Below, piece by piece: positions 1 through 6,933 of a stretch of 23,418 bases of DNA. Every line of letters begins with the position of its first letter. Position 1 is the first letter of the stretch. This DNA is from Lachnospiraceae bacterium. GTDB taxonomy: Bacteria > Bacillota > Clostridia > Lachnospirales > Lachnospiraceae. The notes beneath the pieces are model-generated. The model had not been told where the DNA came from, did no database searches, and saw only the letters and a list, made by a program, of their open reading frames with translations. The translations under genes were made by a program, and so were the position numbers. The stretch covers positions 1 through 23,418 of the forward strand of contig CAAGFJ010000068.1 in NCBI GenBank assembly GCA_900769115.1, read 5' to 3'.

Positions 1-41
1 GAATGAGAGCAGCGCTGCGAGGTATTTTCGAGCCTAGTACC

Positions 42-147
42 GCTGCGTGTGATGAGTAGCGAGAGCGTGCCTGCGATGATAATGTTATATCCAAACAACC
101 GATTCATAACCTAATATTTCGCGCGTCCGTCACTTACGCTGTGCAAG
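42..147 (-). repeat. Dispersed 3'-flank repeat element, left copy
   Basis: Read on the minus strand, this element begins 11 bases after the AIM24 stop codon. It has four conserved blocks in fixed order: block A (27 bases, 121-147), GGTTATGA (104-111), CGCAGGCAC (67-75) and ACGCAGC (42-48). The same blocks occur at 23269-23373 in the opposite window orientation. Spacers are 9, 28 and 18 bases here and 8, 28 and 18 there, while the spacer sequences differ. A short hairpin (GTTAT at 106-110 with ATAAC at 84-88) lies between blocks. No open reading frame of note is inside. I do not recognise the family; it could be a structured RNA, a non-autonomous mobile element or a chromosomal repeat. Confidence 0.8.
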
Positions 148-158
148 AGGGATGGTAT

Positions 159-839
159 CTAACTGCGGGATGGCATCATAGAAATGATGCGACCTGCAAA
201 ATCATTAAAGTTCTGTGTCTGAAGAACAACTCTTCCCGGACCGGTCAGTTTGGTAAGGAAAAGGCCTTCCCCTCCGAAGAAGATGTTACCAAGCCCCTTA
301 ACCGTCTCAATCTCATAGCTGACCGTTTTATCAAAAGCAACCACATTCCCGGTGTCAACTTTAATCACCTCGCCCGGTGCTAATTCCTTTACAACTTGAT
401 CACCGTCCACCTCAAGAAAGGCATATCCCGATCCCTTAATATCCTCTAAAATAAAGCCTTCACCACCAAATAATCCGGCAGAGAATTTCTTAGTTAAGGT
501 AATGGATACATCCACTCCTTCCTGCGCACATAGGAATGCCCTCTTCTGTGCAATAATCCCCGGTGTACCGGTCAGATTCACAGCAATCACATCACCCGGA
601 ACTGTAGATCCGAATGCAACCTTTGCCCCATCTTTGTTCGATGTATAAGTTGCCATAAATAAAGATTCACCGGAAAGCATTCTTCCTAATCCCTTCATCA
701 GACCACCCTTCGTATTGGTCTTCATCTCAATTCCTTCTGTCTGCCATATCATCCCACCACTCTGGGTAAACATGGATTCTCCACGATCTAAAGTAATCTC
801 CACCGCCGGTACTGTCTTTCCTACAATCTCATACTGCAT
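159..839 (-). CDS. AIM24/TIGR00266 family protein
   Basis: This 226-residue protein matches the bacterial AIM24 (TIGR00266, formerly DUF124) family, whose members fold as a trimeric double-stranded beta-helix and have no well-established biochemical role. Family hallmarks seen are the glycine-rich strand turns FGGEGF and FFGGEGLF, the pattern SGGMIWQTEG near the N-terminus, and GPGRVVLQTQ near the C-terminus. There is no signal peptide or membrane segment, so it is probably cytoplasmic. I chose the ATG at 837-839 because AGGAGG lies 8 bases upstream; the in-frame ATG at 860 sits before that site. A sigma-A-like promoter lies at 901-929, so the gene looks monocistronic. The repeat element follows almost directly after its stop codon. 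Confidence 0.88.
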   Translation of the reverse strand: MQYEIVGKTVPAVEITLDRGESMFTQSGGMIWQTEGIEMKTNTKGGLMKGLGRMLSGESLFMATYTSNKDGAKVAFGSTVPGDVIAVNLTGTPGIIAQKRAFLCAQEGVDVSITLTKKFSAGLFGGEGFILEDIKGSGYAFLEVDGDQVVKELAPGEVIKVDTGNVVAFDKTVSYEIETVKGLGNIFFGGEGLFLTKLTGPGRVVLQTQNFNDFAGRIISMMPSRS

Positions 840-900
840 AACCTTATCCTCCTCATACATATTACTTATCAATCCACCAATCACAAAGTGAATTGACTAT

Positions 901-929
901 ATTATACTGTATTCACCCCACTTATACAA
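901..929 (-). promoter_or_regulatory. Sigma-A-like promoter of the AIM24 gene
   Basis: On the minus strand, TTGTAT (924-929) is followed after 17 bases by a perfect TATAAT (901-906). The transcript would start near 894 and give a leader of about 55 bases before the ATG at 839. Confidence 0.65.
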
Positions 930-985
930 TATACAAACGAATCAGTATCTCAATCACACCCGAAAAATCACATTACAATTGGAAC

Positions 986-1780
986 TTATAATCCTCTGGA
1001 TTTGCGTGTACATGCTTTCATTGCCTCGAACACTGCACTTCTCATTCCCTTCTCTTCCAGCACTCGAACTGCTTCAATCGTAGTTCCGCCCGGAGAACAT
1101 ACCATATCTTTTAATTCTCCCGGATGCTTGCCCGTCTCTAATACCATCTTGGCACTTCCAAGTACAGCCTGAGCTGCAAACTCGTACGCCTGTGCTCTTG
1201 GCATACCATCTGCCACCGCACCATCTGCCATTGCCTCAATAAACATAAATACATAAGCCGGAGAACTTCCACTTACTGAAGTTACTACATCCATTAAATG
1301 TTCCGGAACCACTTCGCATTTACCAAAGCCACGTAGGATTCCGGTTACTGTATCTAACTCCTCCGGTGTTACGTTTTCATTGCTGCAGGCAGCCGTAATT
1401 CCCTCGCCTACCAGTGCCGGTGTGTTCGGCATTGTACGAATAATCTTAACCGCCTTGCCAAACTGCTCACCTAACCATGCCAACGTCTTACCCGGAGCAA
1501 TCGTAATGATCAACTGCTGTTCGTTCACAACATCTTTAATCTCTGCAATCACACTCTCATAAAACTGTGGTTTTACAGAAAGAACCAACACATCCACCTT
1601 ACCTGCAACCTCTTTGTTATCGGTTGTCACTGTAATCCCCATCCCGCCGGCAATCTTATCGATGCTTGCCTGTGACAGGTCTGCTCCCATTATATCTTCT
1701 TTTGCTACAATATCATTACTAATAATTCCCTTGATCATTGCGGTAGCCATATTACCGCAGCCAATAAAACCTAACTTCAT
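986..1780 (-). CDS. proC: Pyrroline-5-carboxylate reductase
   Basis: ProC reduces 1-pyrroline-5-carboxylate to L-proline with NAD(P)H, the last step of proline synthesis, in the cytoplasm. The 264-residue protein opens with the Rossmann dinucleotide-binding motif GFIGCGNMATAMIKGI. The C-terminal half carries the family signature: SGSSPAYVFMFIEAMADGAV, then MVCSPGGTTIEAV near the end. Length is normal for the family. The ATG at 1778-1780 is preferred, since AGGAGG stands 8 bases upstream; the ATG at 1786 is only 2 bases from it and the one at 1807 precedes it. The gene stands alone on the minus strand, about 100 bases before the promoter of the AIM24 gene, with no clear terminator between them. 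Confidence 0.95.
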   Translation of the reverse strand: MKLGFIGCGNMATAMIKGIISNDIVAKEDIMGADLSQASIDKIAGGMGITVTTDNKEVAGKVDVLVLSVKPQFYESVIAEIKDVVNEQQLIITIAPGKTLAWLGEQFGKAVKIIRTMPNTPALVGEGITAACSNENVTPEELDTVTGILRGFGKCEVVPEHLMDVVTSVSGSSPAYVFMFIEAMADGAVADGMPRAQAYEFAAQAVLGSAKMVLETGKHPGELKDMVCSPGGTTIEAVRVLEEKGMRSAVFEAMKACTRKSRGL

Positions 1781-1815
1781 ATTCATATCCTCCTGTATTG
1801 TAATCATACTTTTTT

Positions 1816-1844
1816 ATTGTAGCACGAATTTCTGACATTGGCAT
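1816..1844 (-). promoter_or_regulatory. Probable proC promoter
   Basis: On the minus strand, ATGCCA (1839-1844, four of six consensus matches) and TACAAT (1816-1821) are separated by 17 bases. A start near 1809 would leave a leader of about 29 bases containing the proC ribosome binding site. Confidence 0.45.
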
Positions 1845-1905
1845 CTAATTTTCCTTATTTTTACCAGATATTATATTAATATCCTAAGGTTTTATGAAAT
1901 TGATA

Positions 1906-2124
1906 TCACTCCGTTGCCGACTTCACCAATGTGACAATCCCTCCAATAATAAGCAATACAATTGCAATATATATGGCGCCGGATAATGCCAATGCAATCA
2001 AGATAATTGGCAAAAAAACAACTGTAAATAGTATCTTCGTAATTCCCCATGCCGCCTTGATCGACCAGATCAGCAACTTTCCAAAAACCATAATCATTAA
2101 TATTATAAAGATAAGTGTAATCAT
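1906..2124 (-). CDS. Small hydrophobic membrane protein
   Basis: This 72-residue protein has two hydrophobic stretches: roughly residues 2-20 (ITLIFIILMIMVFGKLLIW) and 30-66 (a long run rich in Leu, Ile, Ala and Val). A short amphipathic link with two lysines joins them, suggesting two or three membrane passes. I do not recognise a named family. AAGGA lies 9 bases before the ATG at 2122-2124. It lies 55 bases downstream of the nitroreductase gene on the same strand and may share its transcript. An overlapping frame (1892-2134) gives a polar, tyrosine-rich peptide with no good start and is unlikely to be real. Confidence 0.7.
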   Translation of the reverse strand: MITLIFIILMIMVFGKLLIWSIKAAWGITKILFTVVFLPIILIALALSGAIYIAIVLLIIGGIVTLVKSATE

Positions 2125-2179
2125 ATCTATTCATCCTTCTTTTCTCAAATGACAGTCCTATTTCGATAATTATACCTCT

Positions 2180-2704
2180 CTACTTCACATAGTACACATA
2201 ATTCTCTTTTCTTGGAGCTGCCTCATTTACCGGCGAAGCTGCATATCCTAATGCACAATGTCCGATTCCTTCATAATCTCCTGTAATTCCAAGGTCACTC
2301 AGAATCTTCTTCCCGAATTTGCTCTCAAATTCTTCTTTCGCTCTGTGAATCCAGATACTTGAGATACCAAGACTCTCTGCCGCATTCAACAAATTACCCA
2401 TTACAAGTGCTCCATCATAGACATGAGTTGGCATATTCTTATCTGCTAACACAATCAATATGACCGGAGCCCCATAAAACGGATCGATATCCGCACCCAT
2501 AATCTTTGCGTTCTCTGCAGATATCTGATCTCTCAGTTCCTTATTGGTTACCGCAATAATAATTGGACTCTGTTTTCCCATGCCCGTAGGTGCATAGGTT
2601 CCTGCCTTAATAATTGCCTGCAAATCTTCCTCGGATATCCTCTTATCCGGATCAAACGCTCTACAGCTTCTTCTTGTTTCTAATACTTTCAATGTCTCAT
2701 TCAT
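2180..2704 (-). CDS. Nitroreductase family protein
   Basis: The 174-residue protein belongs to the nitroreductase superfamily: dimeric, FMN-binding enzymes that reduce nitro compounds, quinones or flavins with NAD(P)H. The N-terminus has the typical ETRRSCRAFDPDKRI phosphate/FMN-binding segment, followed by AGTYAPTGMGKQS. The middle holds YDGALVMGNLLNAAESLGISSIWIH, the usual helix plus FMN contact, and the end shows the GHCALGYAA strand. The substrate cannot be told from sequence. AGGAGG stands 8 bases before the start. A promoter is visible at 2766-2794, and the small membrane protein gene follows on the same strand. Confidence 0.88.
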   Translation of the reverse strand: MNETLKVLETRRSCRAFDPDKRISEEDLQAIIKAGTYAPTGMGKQSPIIIAVTNKELRDQISAENAKIMGADIDPFYGAPVILIVLADKNMPTHVYDGALVMGNLLNAAESLGISSIWIHRAKEEFESKFGKKILSDLGITGDYEGIGHCALGYAASPVNEAAPRKENYVYYVK

Positions 2705-2765
2705 TCTAAAATCCTCCTATGTCTATGATTTGATATTATTCTACAATTTCAACTCATCTATATAT

Positions 2766-2794
2766 AATATAGCACGCTTCTACATCCGTCACAA
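2766..2794 (-). promoter_or_regulatory. Probable nitroreductase promoter
   Basis: On the minus strand, TTGTGA (2789-2794) and TATATT (2766-2771) are 17 bases apart. The expected start near 2759 gives a leader of about 55 bases. Confidence 0.5.
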
Positions 2795-2825
2795 TCTAAT
2801 TTAAAAATTGAATATTATATTCCAA

Positions 2826-2867
2826 TGCAAAAGAAAAGCGCAAGCTCATAACTGAACTTACGCTTTT
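2826..2867 (-). terminator. Rho-independent terminator after the histone-like gene
   Basis: The arms at 2834-2844 and 2857-2867 form an 11-bp stem. It contains one T-G wobble on the minus strand, where the plus strand would have a C-A mismatch. On the minus strand the stem runs into CTTTTCTTTTG. Both facts point to minus-strand use, ending the transcript of the gene at 2904-3452. Confidence 0.8.
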
Positions 2868-2903
2868 GACACTCGTTACATAAAACATATAGCGGACAAT
2901 ATC

Positions 2904-3452
2904 TTATAAATCTACGCTTCCCTGCTCACCGTCAGCGGTATAATATACTTTACCTTCTTCCGGCTTTACATAAATGTTAAGTTCTTTCACTGTCTTCTTA
3001 CCAACAGCTGCAACAACCTTAGCAGTGATATCTGCTGTCGTTACCTCATATCCACAGCACTGAATATATACAGTCTCTGTCTTTTTTACAGCCGGCTTCT
3101 TAGCTGTTGTTGTCTTTTTTGCAGGAGCCTTCTTAGCTGCTGTCTTAGTAGCTGTTGTCTTAGCTGGCGCCTTCTTCTCTGCTGCCTTTGTAGCTGTTGT
3201 CTTTGCCGTTGTCTTCTTCTCTGCTGCCTTTGTAGCTGTTGCCTTAGCCGGTGCCTTCTTCTCTGCTGTCTTAGTAGCTGTTGTCTTAGCTGGTGCCTTC
3301 TTCTCTGCTGCCTTTGCAGTTGTCTTTGTAGCTGCCGCCTTAGTCTCTGTTGTTTTTGTATCAGCCTTTGCTGCCTCTGCTGCTTTCGCTGCCTCTACTT
3401 TAGCCATAGCAGCTTTAACCTGATCTGCAGTACTCTTCTTTGTTGTTGCCAT
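2904..3452 (-). CDS. Histone H1-like Ala/Lys-rich protein with a C-terminal DUF6465-like domain
   Basis: This 182-residue protein has three parts. Residues 1-48 are an alanine/lysine-rich charged helix-like segment. Residues 49-104 are four 14-residue repeats of the type AEKKAPAKTTATKT, and a fifth degenerate unit runs to about 120. Residues 126-182 form a compact mixed domain (ETVYIQCCGYEVTT ... LNIYVKPEEGKVYYTADG) that resembles the small domain I recall as DUF6465 in Lachnospiraceae. The repeats look like eukaryotic H1 tails and chlamydial Hc2, so nucleic-acid binding is plausible but inferred. The start at 3450-3452 has GGAGG 9 bases upstream; an upstream in-frame ATG at 3524 lacks a comparable site. 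It has its own promoter and a strong terminator, which suggests separate, possibly high, expression. Confidence 0.85.
   Translation of the reverse strand: MATTKKSTADQVKAAMAKVEAAKAAEAAKADTKTTETKAAATKTTAKAAEKKAPAKTTATKTAEKKAPAKATATKAAEKKTTAKTTATKAAEKKAPAKTTATKTAAKKAPAKKTTTAKKPAVKKTETVYIQCCGYEVTTADITAKVVAAVGKKTVKELNIYVKPEEGKVYYTADGEQGSVDL
3141..3308 (-). repeat. Four in-frame 42-bp tandem repeats in the histone-like gene
   Basis: Residues 49-104 repeat with an exact 14-residue (42-bp) period: units start at residues 49, 63, 77 and 91. Each begins AEKK, and differences are limited to APAK/TTAK, TTATK/ATATK and the last Thr/Ala. The low divergence suggests recent expansion by slippage or recombination, so copy number may vary between strains. 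Confidence 0.85.
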
Positions 3453-3487
3453 CTTAAATATCCTCCACTTTAATAAAAATATATGTA

Positions 3488-3551
3488 TGTATAAAAAACT
3501 CAAGTTACACTTCAACAACCTCATACTACTCTATAAATTAAATATTTGCAA
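3488..3551 (-). promoter_or_regulatory. Promoter region of the histone-like gene (two candidates)
   Basis: On the minus strand, a proximal promoter has TTGAAG (3510-3515), a 16-base spacer and TATACA (3488-3493), giving a leader of about 28 bases. A distal one has TTGCAA (3546-3551), a 17-base spacer and TAGTAT (3523-3528). I cannot choose between them. In the rest of the gap up to 3762 I see only AT-rich sequence. Confidence 0.5.
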
Positions 3552-3762
3552 CCTTTTCGCCCATTTTCTCTAGTATTTACAAGCATTTGAGAAAAATTGG
3601 AAAGTTTACAGACATTTTGCACAAAGAAAAAAGGAGCTCTGTCAAGCATTTTTTCTGTTATTATAAGGAAGTACAATTTTTGAAAGTACCATTTCAACAA
3701 ACGAAAAGATGATTAGATGATATAACGTTGCAGAAAAAGTACCACTTACAGATATATTTCAC

Positions 3763-3800
3763 CCAAAAAGAGGATCTTGTCCATAGACAAAATCCTCTTT
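3763..3800 (-). terminator. Rho-independent terminator of rubrerythrin
   Basis: The arms at 3767-3781 and 3786-3800 form a 15-bp stem with a 4-base loop. The single imperfect pair is a T-G wobble on the minus strand. The stem ends in CTCTTTTTGGG on that strand, giving a five-T run. It lies 26 bases after the rubrerythrin stop codon. Confidence 0.85.
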
Positions 3801-3826
3801 CAATCATATATTCTATTGCCAATCTC

Positions 3827-4411
3827 TTACTTGAAGTATCTGTCAAGTAAGCCCTTAAGTGCTTTACCATGTCTGGCTTCGTCCCTTGCCATCTCATGCA
3901 CGGTGTCATGGATTGCATCTAAGTTGTTCTTCTTTGCACACTTTGCAAGATCTACCTTACCTGCTGTTGCTCCAAACTCACAATCGACTCTCCATGCAAG
4001 ATTCTCCTTGGTAGATGCTGTCATGTTCGGCTCAAGATCCTGTCCTAACATCTCTGCAAACTTAGCTGCATGCTCTGCTTCTTCATAAGCTGCCTTCTCC
4101 CAGTAAAGACCGATCTCCGGATATCCTTCCCTATGTGCAACACGTGCCATGCAAAGATACATACCAACCTCTGAGCACTCACCCTCAAAGTTAGCCTTCA
4201 ACTGATCAAAGATAAACTTCTTGTCCTCTTCACTGATCTCTGGATTATTCTTAACCGTTGATGCATATACACCAAACTCATGCTCTGCTGCAAGTGCAAG
4301 TTCACCCTCTACTGCCTTAAACTTATCTGCTCCTACATGACATACCGGACACTCTGCTGGTGCCTGGTCTCCTTCATACACATAACCACATACTGTACAT
4401 ACAAACTTCAT
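3827..4411 (-). CDS. rbr: Reverse rubrerythrin (N-terminal rubredoxin domain)
   Basis: Rubrerythrins reduce hydrogen peroxide to water in the cytoplasm of anaerobes, using a diiron site fed by a rubredoxin-like iron centre. Here the rubredoxin domain comes first (C5-x2-C8 and C21-x2-C24), the order of the reverse rubrerythrins described in Clostridium acetobutylicum. The four-helix diiron domain follows, with a Glu-rich first helix near residues 76-81, E111-x2-H114 in YEEAEH, and E178-x2-H181 in ARDEARH. Length (194 residues) is normal. AAAGGAG lies 8 bases upstream of the ATG. The gene is a single unit with a near-consensus promoter, a large dyad at the start point and a strong terminator, a layout that fits tightly controlled high expression under oxidative stress. 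Confidence 0.95.
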   Translation of the reverse strand: MKFVCTVCGYVYEGDQAPAECPVCHVGADKFKAVEGELALAAEHEFGVYASTVKNNPEISEEDKKFIFDQLKANFEGECSEVGMYLCMARVAHREGYPEIGLYWEKAAYEEAEHAAKFAEMLGQDLEPNMTASTKENLAWRVDCEFGATAGKVDLAKCAKKNNLDAIHDTVHEMARDEARHGKALKGLLDRYFK

Positions 4412-4468
4412 AACGTTATCTCCTTTACTAATATATATTTTAATCAGATATACTGATCAATTGCAGTG

Positions 4469-4526
4469 CAATAACAGTAACAATTACTGTTATTGATATA
4501 ATAACGTCATAAAACTAAAATGTCAA
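4469..4526 (-). promoter_or_regulatory. Rubrerythrin promoter with an operator-like dyad over +1
   Basis: On the minus strand, a perfect TTGACA (4521-4526), a 17-base spacer and TATTAT (4498-4503) make a strong promoter with its start near 4491. A perfect inverted repeat, CAATAACAGTAA at 4469-4480 with its complement at 4484-4495 around a 3-base centre, covers the start point. This is a typical repressor site. In C. acetobutylicum, reverse rubrerythrins belong to the PerR regulon, so a PerR/Fur-type protein is a reasonable guess, though the sequence is not a textbook PerR box. Confidence 0.75.
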
Positions 4527-4565
4527 GCACATTTTTTGAATTAATGAAAATAATTTTCAGTACCA

Positions 4566-4609
4566 AAATCAAAAGGCAACCCGGTTGTACATTTCACAAC
4601 CACAATTGC
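4566..4609 (-). terminator. Possible terminator after murF
   Basis: On the minus strand, GGTTGT and ACAACC (4596-4601 and 4583-4588) form a stem with a 7-base loop. It can be extended across an internal loop by GCAA/TTGC (4606-4609 and 4576-4579). CTTTTGATTTTGG follows. The T-run is interrupted, so efficiency is uncertain. Confidence 0.5.
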
Positions 4610-4622
4610 AGCATCTTCCCCA

Positions 4623-5996
4623 TCAATTCAACAGAATATTCACAACCTCTTTGAGATTCATACCATTCGAAGCCTTAACCAGCACCACGTCCTCCGGCCG
4701 GAGTGTCGCCATCAAATAGATCGCTGCCTCTTCATTATCTGAAAATGTATATACCTTAATTGGAGAATGATTCTCCTCTAGCACTTTCTTAATATTCTGT
4801 GCCAGCTCACCTAATACCACTACTTCATCAACCGGCTTATCTAACAGGAATTGTCCGATCTCCCTGTGGTAAGCAACCTCATTCTCTCCTAATTCAAACA
4901 TGTCACCAAGCACTGCCACCCGCTTGCCCTCGCATGGCATATCACATAACACATTGATACTTGCTTTCATGGAATCCGGGCTGGCATTATAAGTATCATC
5001 AATCATCGTAAACTTATGCTCAAGATGAATAATTCTTTGCCGCTGTCCTTCAAAATTATGGAATGCTCCTGCTGCCTGTTCCATAGAAATTCCATTCTCA
5101 TGTGCAACCGCAATCGCAGCCACACAGTTACCAACATTATGCTTACCAAGTGTATTCAGCGTTACCTCTACACGTTCTGATCCATGTACACAGGTAAATG
5201 CAGTATAGCTGTCATAATATACAATATCTGTTGCATAATAATCACACCAGTCCTGCGTACCATAGAATAACGTCCGGCAGGTCAGATTCTCAGTGCTTAC
5301 CGCATTCTTTAGCAATTCGTCATCTCCATTCAGGAACAAGGTGCCTCCTTCCTTCATGGAATGAACAATACATAACTTCTGTCTGCGGATGTTCTCCTGT
5401 GTCTTCATGAACTCAATATGCGCAACACCGATCGTTGTAACAACTGCCATATCCGGCTTCACCATATCCGACAGAACATCCATCTGTCCTTCCTCACTGA
5501 TTCCCAATTCTAACACCGCAATCTCCGCATCACTGCGCATACGGCTTAAGGTGATAGGAACTCCAATCTGTGAATTCAGATTCTTCTCTGTATGATAAGT
5601 ATCCTTTGCCGAAGAAAGTGCCTGCGTGATCATCTCTCTGGTCGTTGTCTTACCCACACTTCCCGTTACCGCTACAACCGGAATGTCAATCAACTGTTCC
5701 CGGATTGCAGCTCCGATCCGCTGCAGGGCAGCAACGGTATCATCTACACGGATATATGGCTTTTCTGCTACCACCACTCCATTATGCTGTGAAGTCAGTG
5801 TGGCCGCTCCTACCTCTAATGCAGACTCGATAAAACGATGTGCATCGACCCGCTCTCCAATGATCGGAACAAACAGGTCTCCTTCTTTGATAATCTTTGA
5901 ATTGATACAGATATCGGTAACCGGTGTATTCTCATCACCGCAAAGCAATACACCACCTGTCATTGCCACGATATCCTTTACTGTGATATTCTCCAT
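4623..5996 (-). CDS. murF: UDP-N-acetylmuramoyl-tripeptide--D-alanyl-D-alanine ligase
   Basis: MurF adds D-Ala-D-Ala to the UDP-MurNAc-tripeptide with ATP, the last cytoplasmic step in building the peptidoglycan pentapeptide. The 457-residue protein has the Mur-ligase layout: an N-terminal UDP-substrate domain, a central ATPase domain with P-loop GSVGKTTT (about 112-119), the MurF-typical MIDDTYNASPDSMKASI segment, and a C-terminal domain starting near AVLGDMFELGE. The ATG lies 2 bases after the stop codon of the preceding HAD gene. Its ribosome binding site (GGAG, 5 bases upstream) lies inside that gene's end, so translation is probably coupled. The pair shares the promoter at 6892-6920. Confidence 0.96.
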   Translation of the reverse strand: MENITVKDIVAMTGGVLLCGDENTPVTDICINSKIIKEGDLFVPIIGERVDAHRFIESALEVGAATLTSQHNGVVVAEKPYIRVDDTVAALQRIGAAIREQLIDIPVVAVTGSVGKTTTREMITQALSSAKDTYHTEKNLNSQIGVPITLSRMRSDAEIAVLELGISEEGQMDVLSDMVKPDMAVVTTIGVAHIEFMKTQENIRRQKLCIVHSMKEGGTLFLNGDDELLKNAVSTENLTCRTLFYGTQDWCDYYATDIVYYDSYTAFTCVHGSERVEVTLNTLGKHNVGNCVAAIAVAHENGISMEQAAGAFHNFEGQRQRIIHLEHKFTMIDDTYNASPDSMKASINVLCDMPCEGKRVAVLGDMFELGENEVAYHREIGQFLLDKPVDEVVVLGELAQNIKKVLEENHSPIKVYTFSDNEEAAIYLMATLRPEDVVLVKASNGMNLKEVVNILLN

Positions 5997-5998
5997 AA

Positions 5999-6841
5999 CT
6001 ACTCCATCTCTTTACTCTGTTGCATCATTTGTTCTATATATCTCGCTACTCCATCCTCTTCATTGGATGGAAGTACGGAATGTGCCATATTCTGAATCTC
6101 CGGATGTGCATTTGCAACGGCATAGAAGCAATCACTTGCCTCCCATAACGCTACATCATTCAGATTATCTCCAAAACTGATCACGCTGTCATAATGGGAA
6201 CGTGCTCTCAGATAATTCAACGCTTCCTTCTTCGAAGCCTTATCACTATAAATCTCTAACATATAATAATCATCACTGTAAATGTCGGCATAGAACTCTG
6301 TCTTAACACCCTTCACAACGGAAAGTTCCCGGTAGAAACCTTCTAACTTCTCCTTCGATTCCCGCAGCATACAATATATGATATCCTTACCGGCTACCAG
6401 GCTTAAGTCTGCTACCTCCGTAAACTTCTTATCATATTTCATGATCCGTTCATTTCGGAAATAATTCAGTGATGTGGATTCCACACTATCATAATATGCG
6501 TAAAATGTATCATCCGTCAATCCATACAGAAAACAGTCCAATCCTCTTGTCTTAATAAGTCCCAATAAGACCATAACCGTTTCTTCTTCCATGACTTCTT
6601 TCTTCAGATACTTCTTTGTTGCCATATCATAGACTAATACACCATTCATCATCATAACCGGAAGCTGCAAATGCAGTGGTTCTACAATCTTAAGTGCCGT
6701 TGTTGGTGTCCTCGCTGTAGATACTGTAAAACTCAACCCCAGTGCAATTGCCCGGTTGATCACATCTATAGTCACATCACTTAATTCTGCCTGCTGATTC
6801 AGCAGGGTACCATCCAAATCACTTACATATAATCTCTTCAT
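5999..6841 (-). CDS. Cof-type HAD-IIB family phosphatase
   Basis: The 280-residue protein is a haloacid-dehalogenase phosphatase of the Cof/IIB class, cytoplasmic, usually acting on sugar phosphates, nucleotides or phosphorylated cofactors. Motif I is VSDLDGTLL (nucleophile Asp8, acid/base Asp10). Motif II is the serine/threonine of TVSTARTPTTA. The motif III lysine lies in SDKASKKEALNYL, and motif IV is SFGDNLNDVALW. The IIB cap lies between motifs II and III. GAGGAG sits 6 bases before the start. The substrate is unknown; tight coupling to murF suggests co-expression with cell-wall synthesis but does not prove a role in it. Confidence 0.9.
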   Translation of the reverse strand: MKRLYVSDLDGTLLNQQAELSDVTIDVINRAIALGLSFTVSTARTPTTALKIVEPLHLQLPVMMMNGVLVYDMATKKYLKKEVMEEETVMVLLGLIKTRGLDCFLYGLTDDTFYAYYDSVESTSLNYFRNERIMKYDKKFTEVADLSLVAGKDIIYCMLRESKEKLEGFYRELSVVKGVKTEFYADIYSDDYYMLEIYSDKASKKEALNYLRARSHYDSVISFGDNLNDVALWEASDCFYAVANAHPEIQNMAHSVLPSNEEDGVARYIEQMMQQSKEME

Positions 6842-6891
6842 TCGTACTCCTCACGTTCTCTGATCCGCTTACCGATCCATCTATCTTCCGT

Positions 6892-6920
6892 ATTATACCC
6901 CTTTTTCCTATTCCACGCAA
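6892..6920 (-). promoter_or_regulatory. Promoter of the HAD-murF pair
   Basis: On the minus strand, TTGCGT (6915-6920) and a perfect TATAAT (6892-6897) are 17 bases apart, within the 92-base gap after the helicase gene. A start near 6885 gives a leader of about 44 bases, so HAD-murF need not depend on helicase transcription. Confidence 0.65.
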
Positions 6921-6933
6921 TCATAAGGAACAT

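Noticed and set aside
1867..1883. AT-only inverted repeat after the small membrane protein gene
   Set aside because: The 7-bp stem is made almost entirely of A-T pairs with no T-run after it, so chance is a sufficient explanation.
1892..2134. Overlapping frame on the minus strand in the small membrane protein gene
   Set aside because: It gives a tyrosine/asparagine/cysteine-rich peptide with no recognisable domain; the other frame encodes a coherent hydrophobic protein with a better ribosome binding site.
3141..3308. Regular 42-bp repeats considered as a CRISPR array
   Set aside because: The repeats are contiguous, in frame and coding, with no unique spacers; they encode the AEKKAPAK-type tail.
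3553..3762. AT-rich gap checked for a small gene or RNA
   Set aside because: No ribosome binding site with a credible frame, no strong hairpin, and no known RNA motif was seen.
5626..6180. Open frame of 184 codons on the plus strand opposite murF
   Set aside because: It lies antisense to well-supported murF and HAD genes, has low-complexity Ser/Thr/Pro-rich content with no family match, and lacks a good ribosome binding site.
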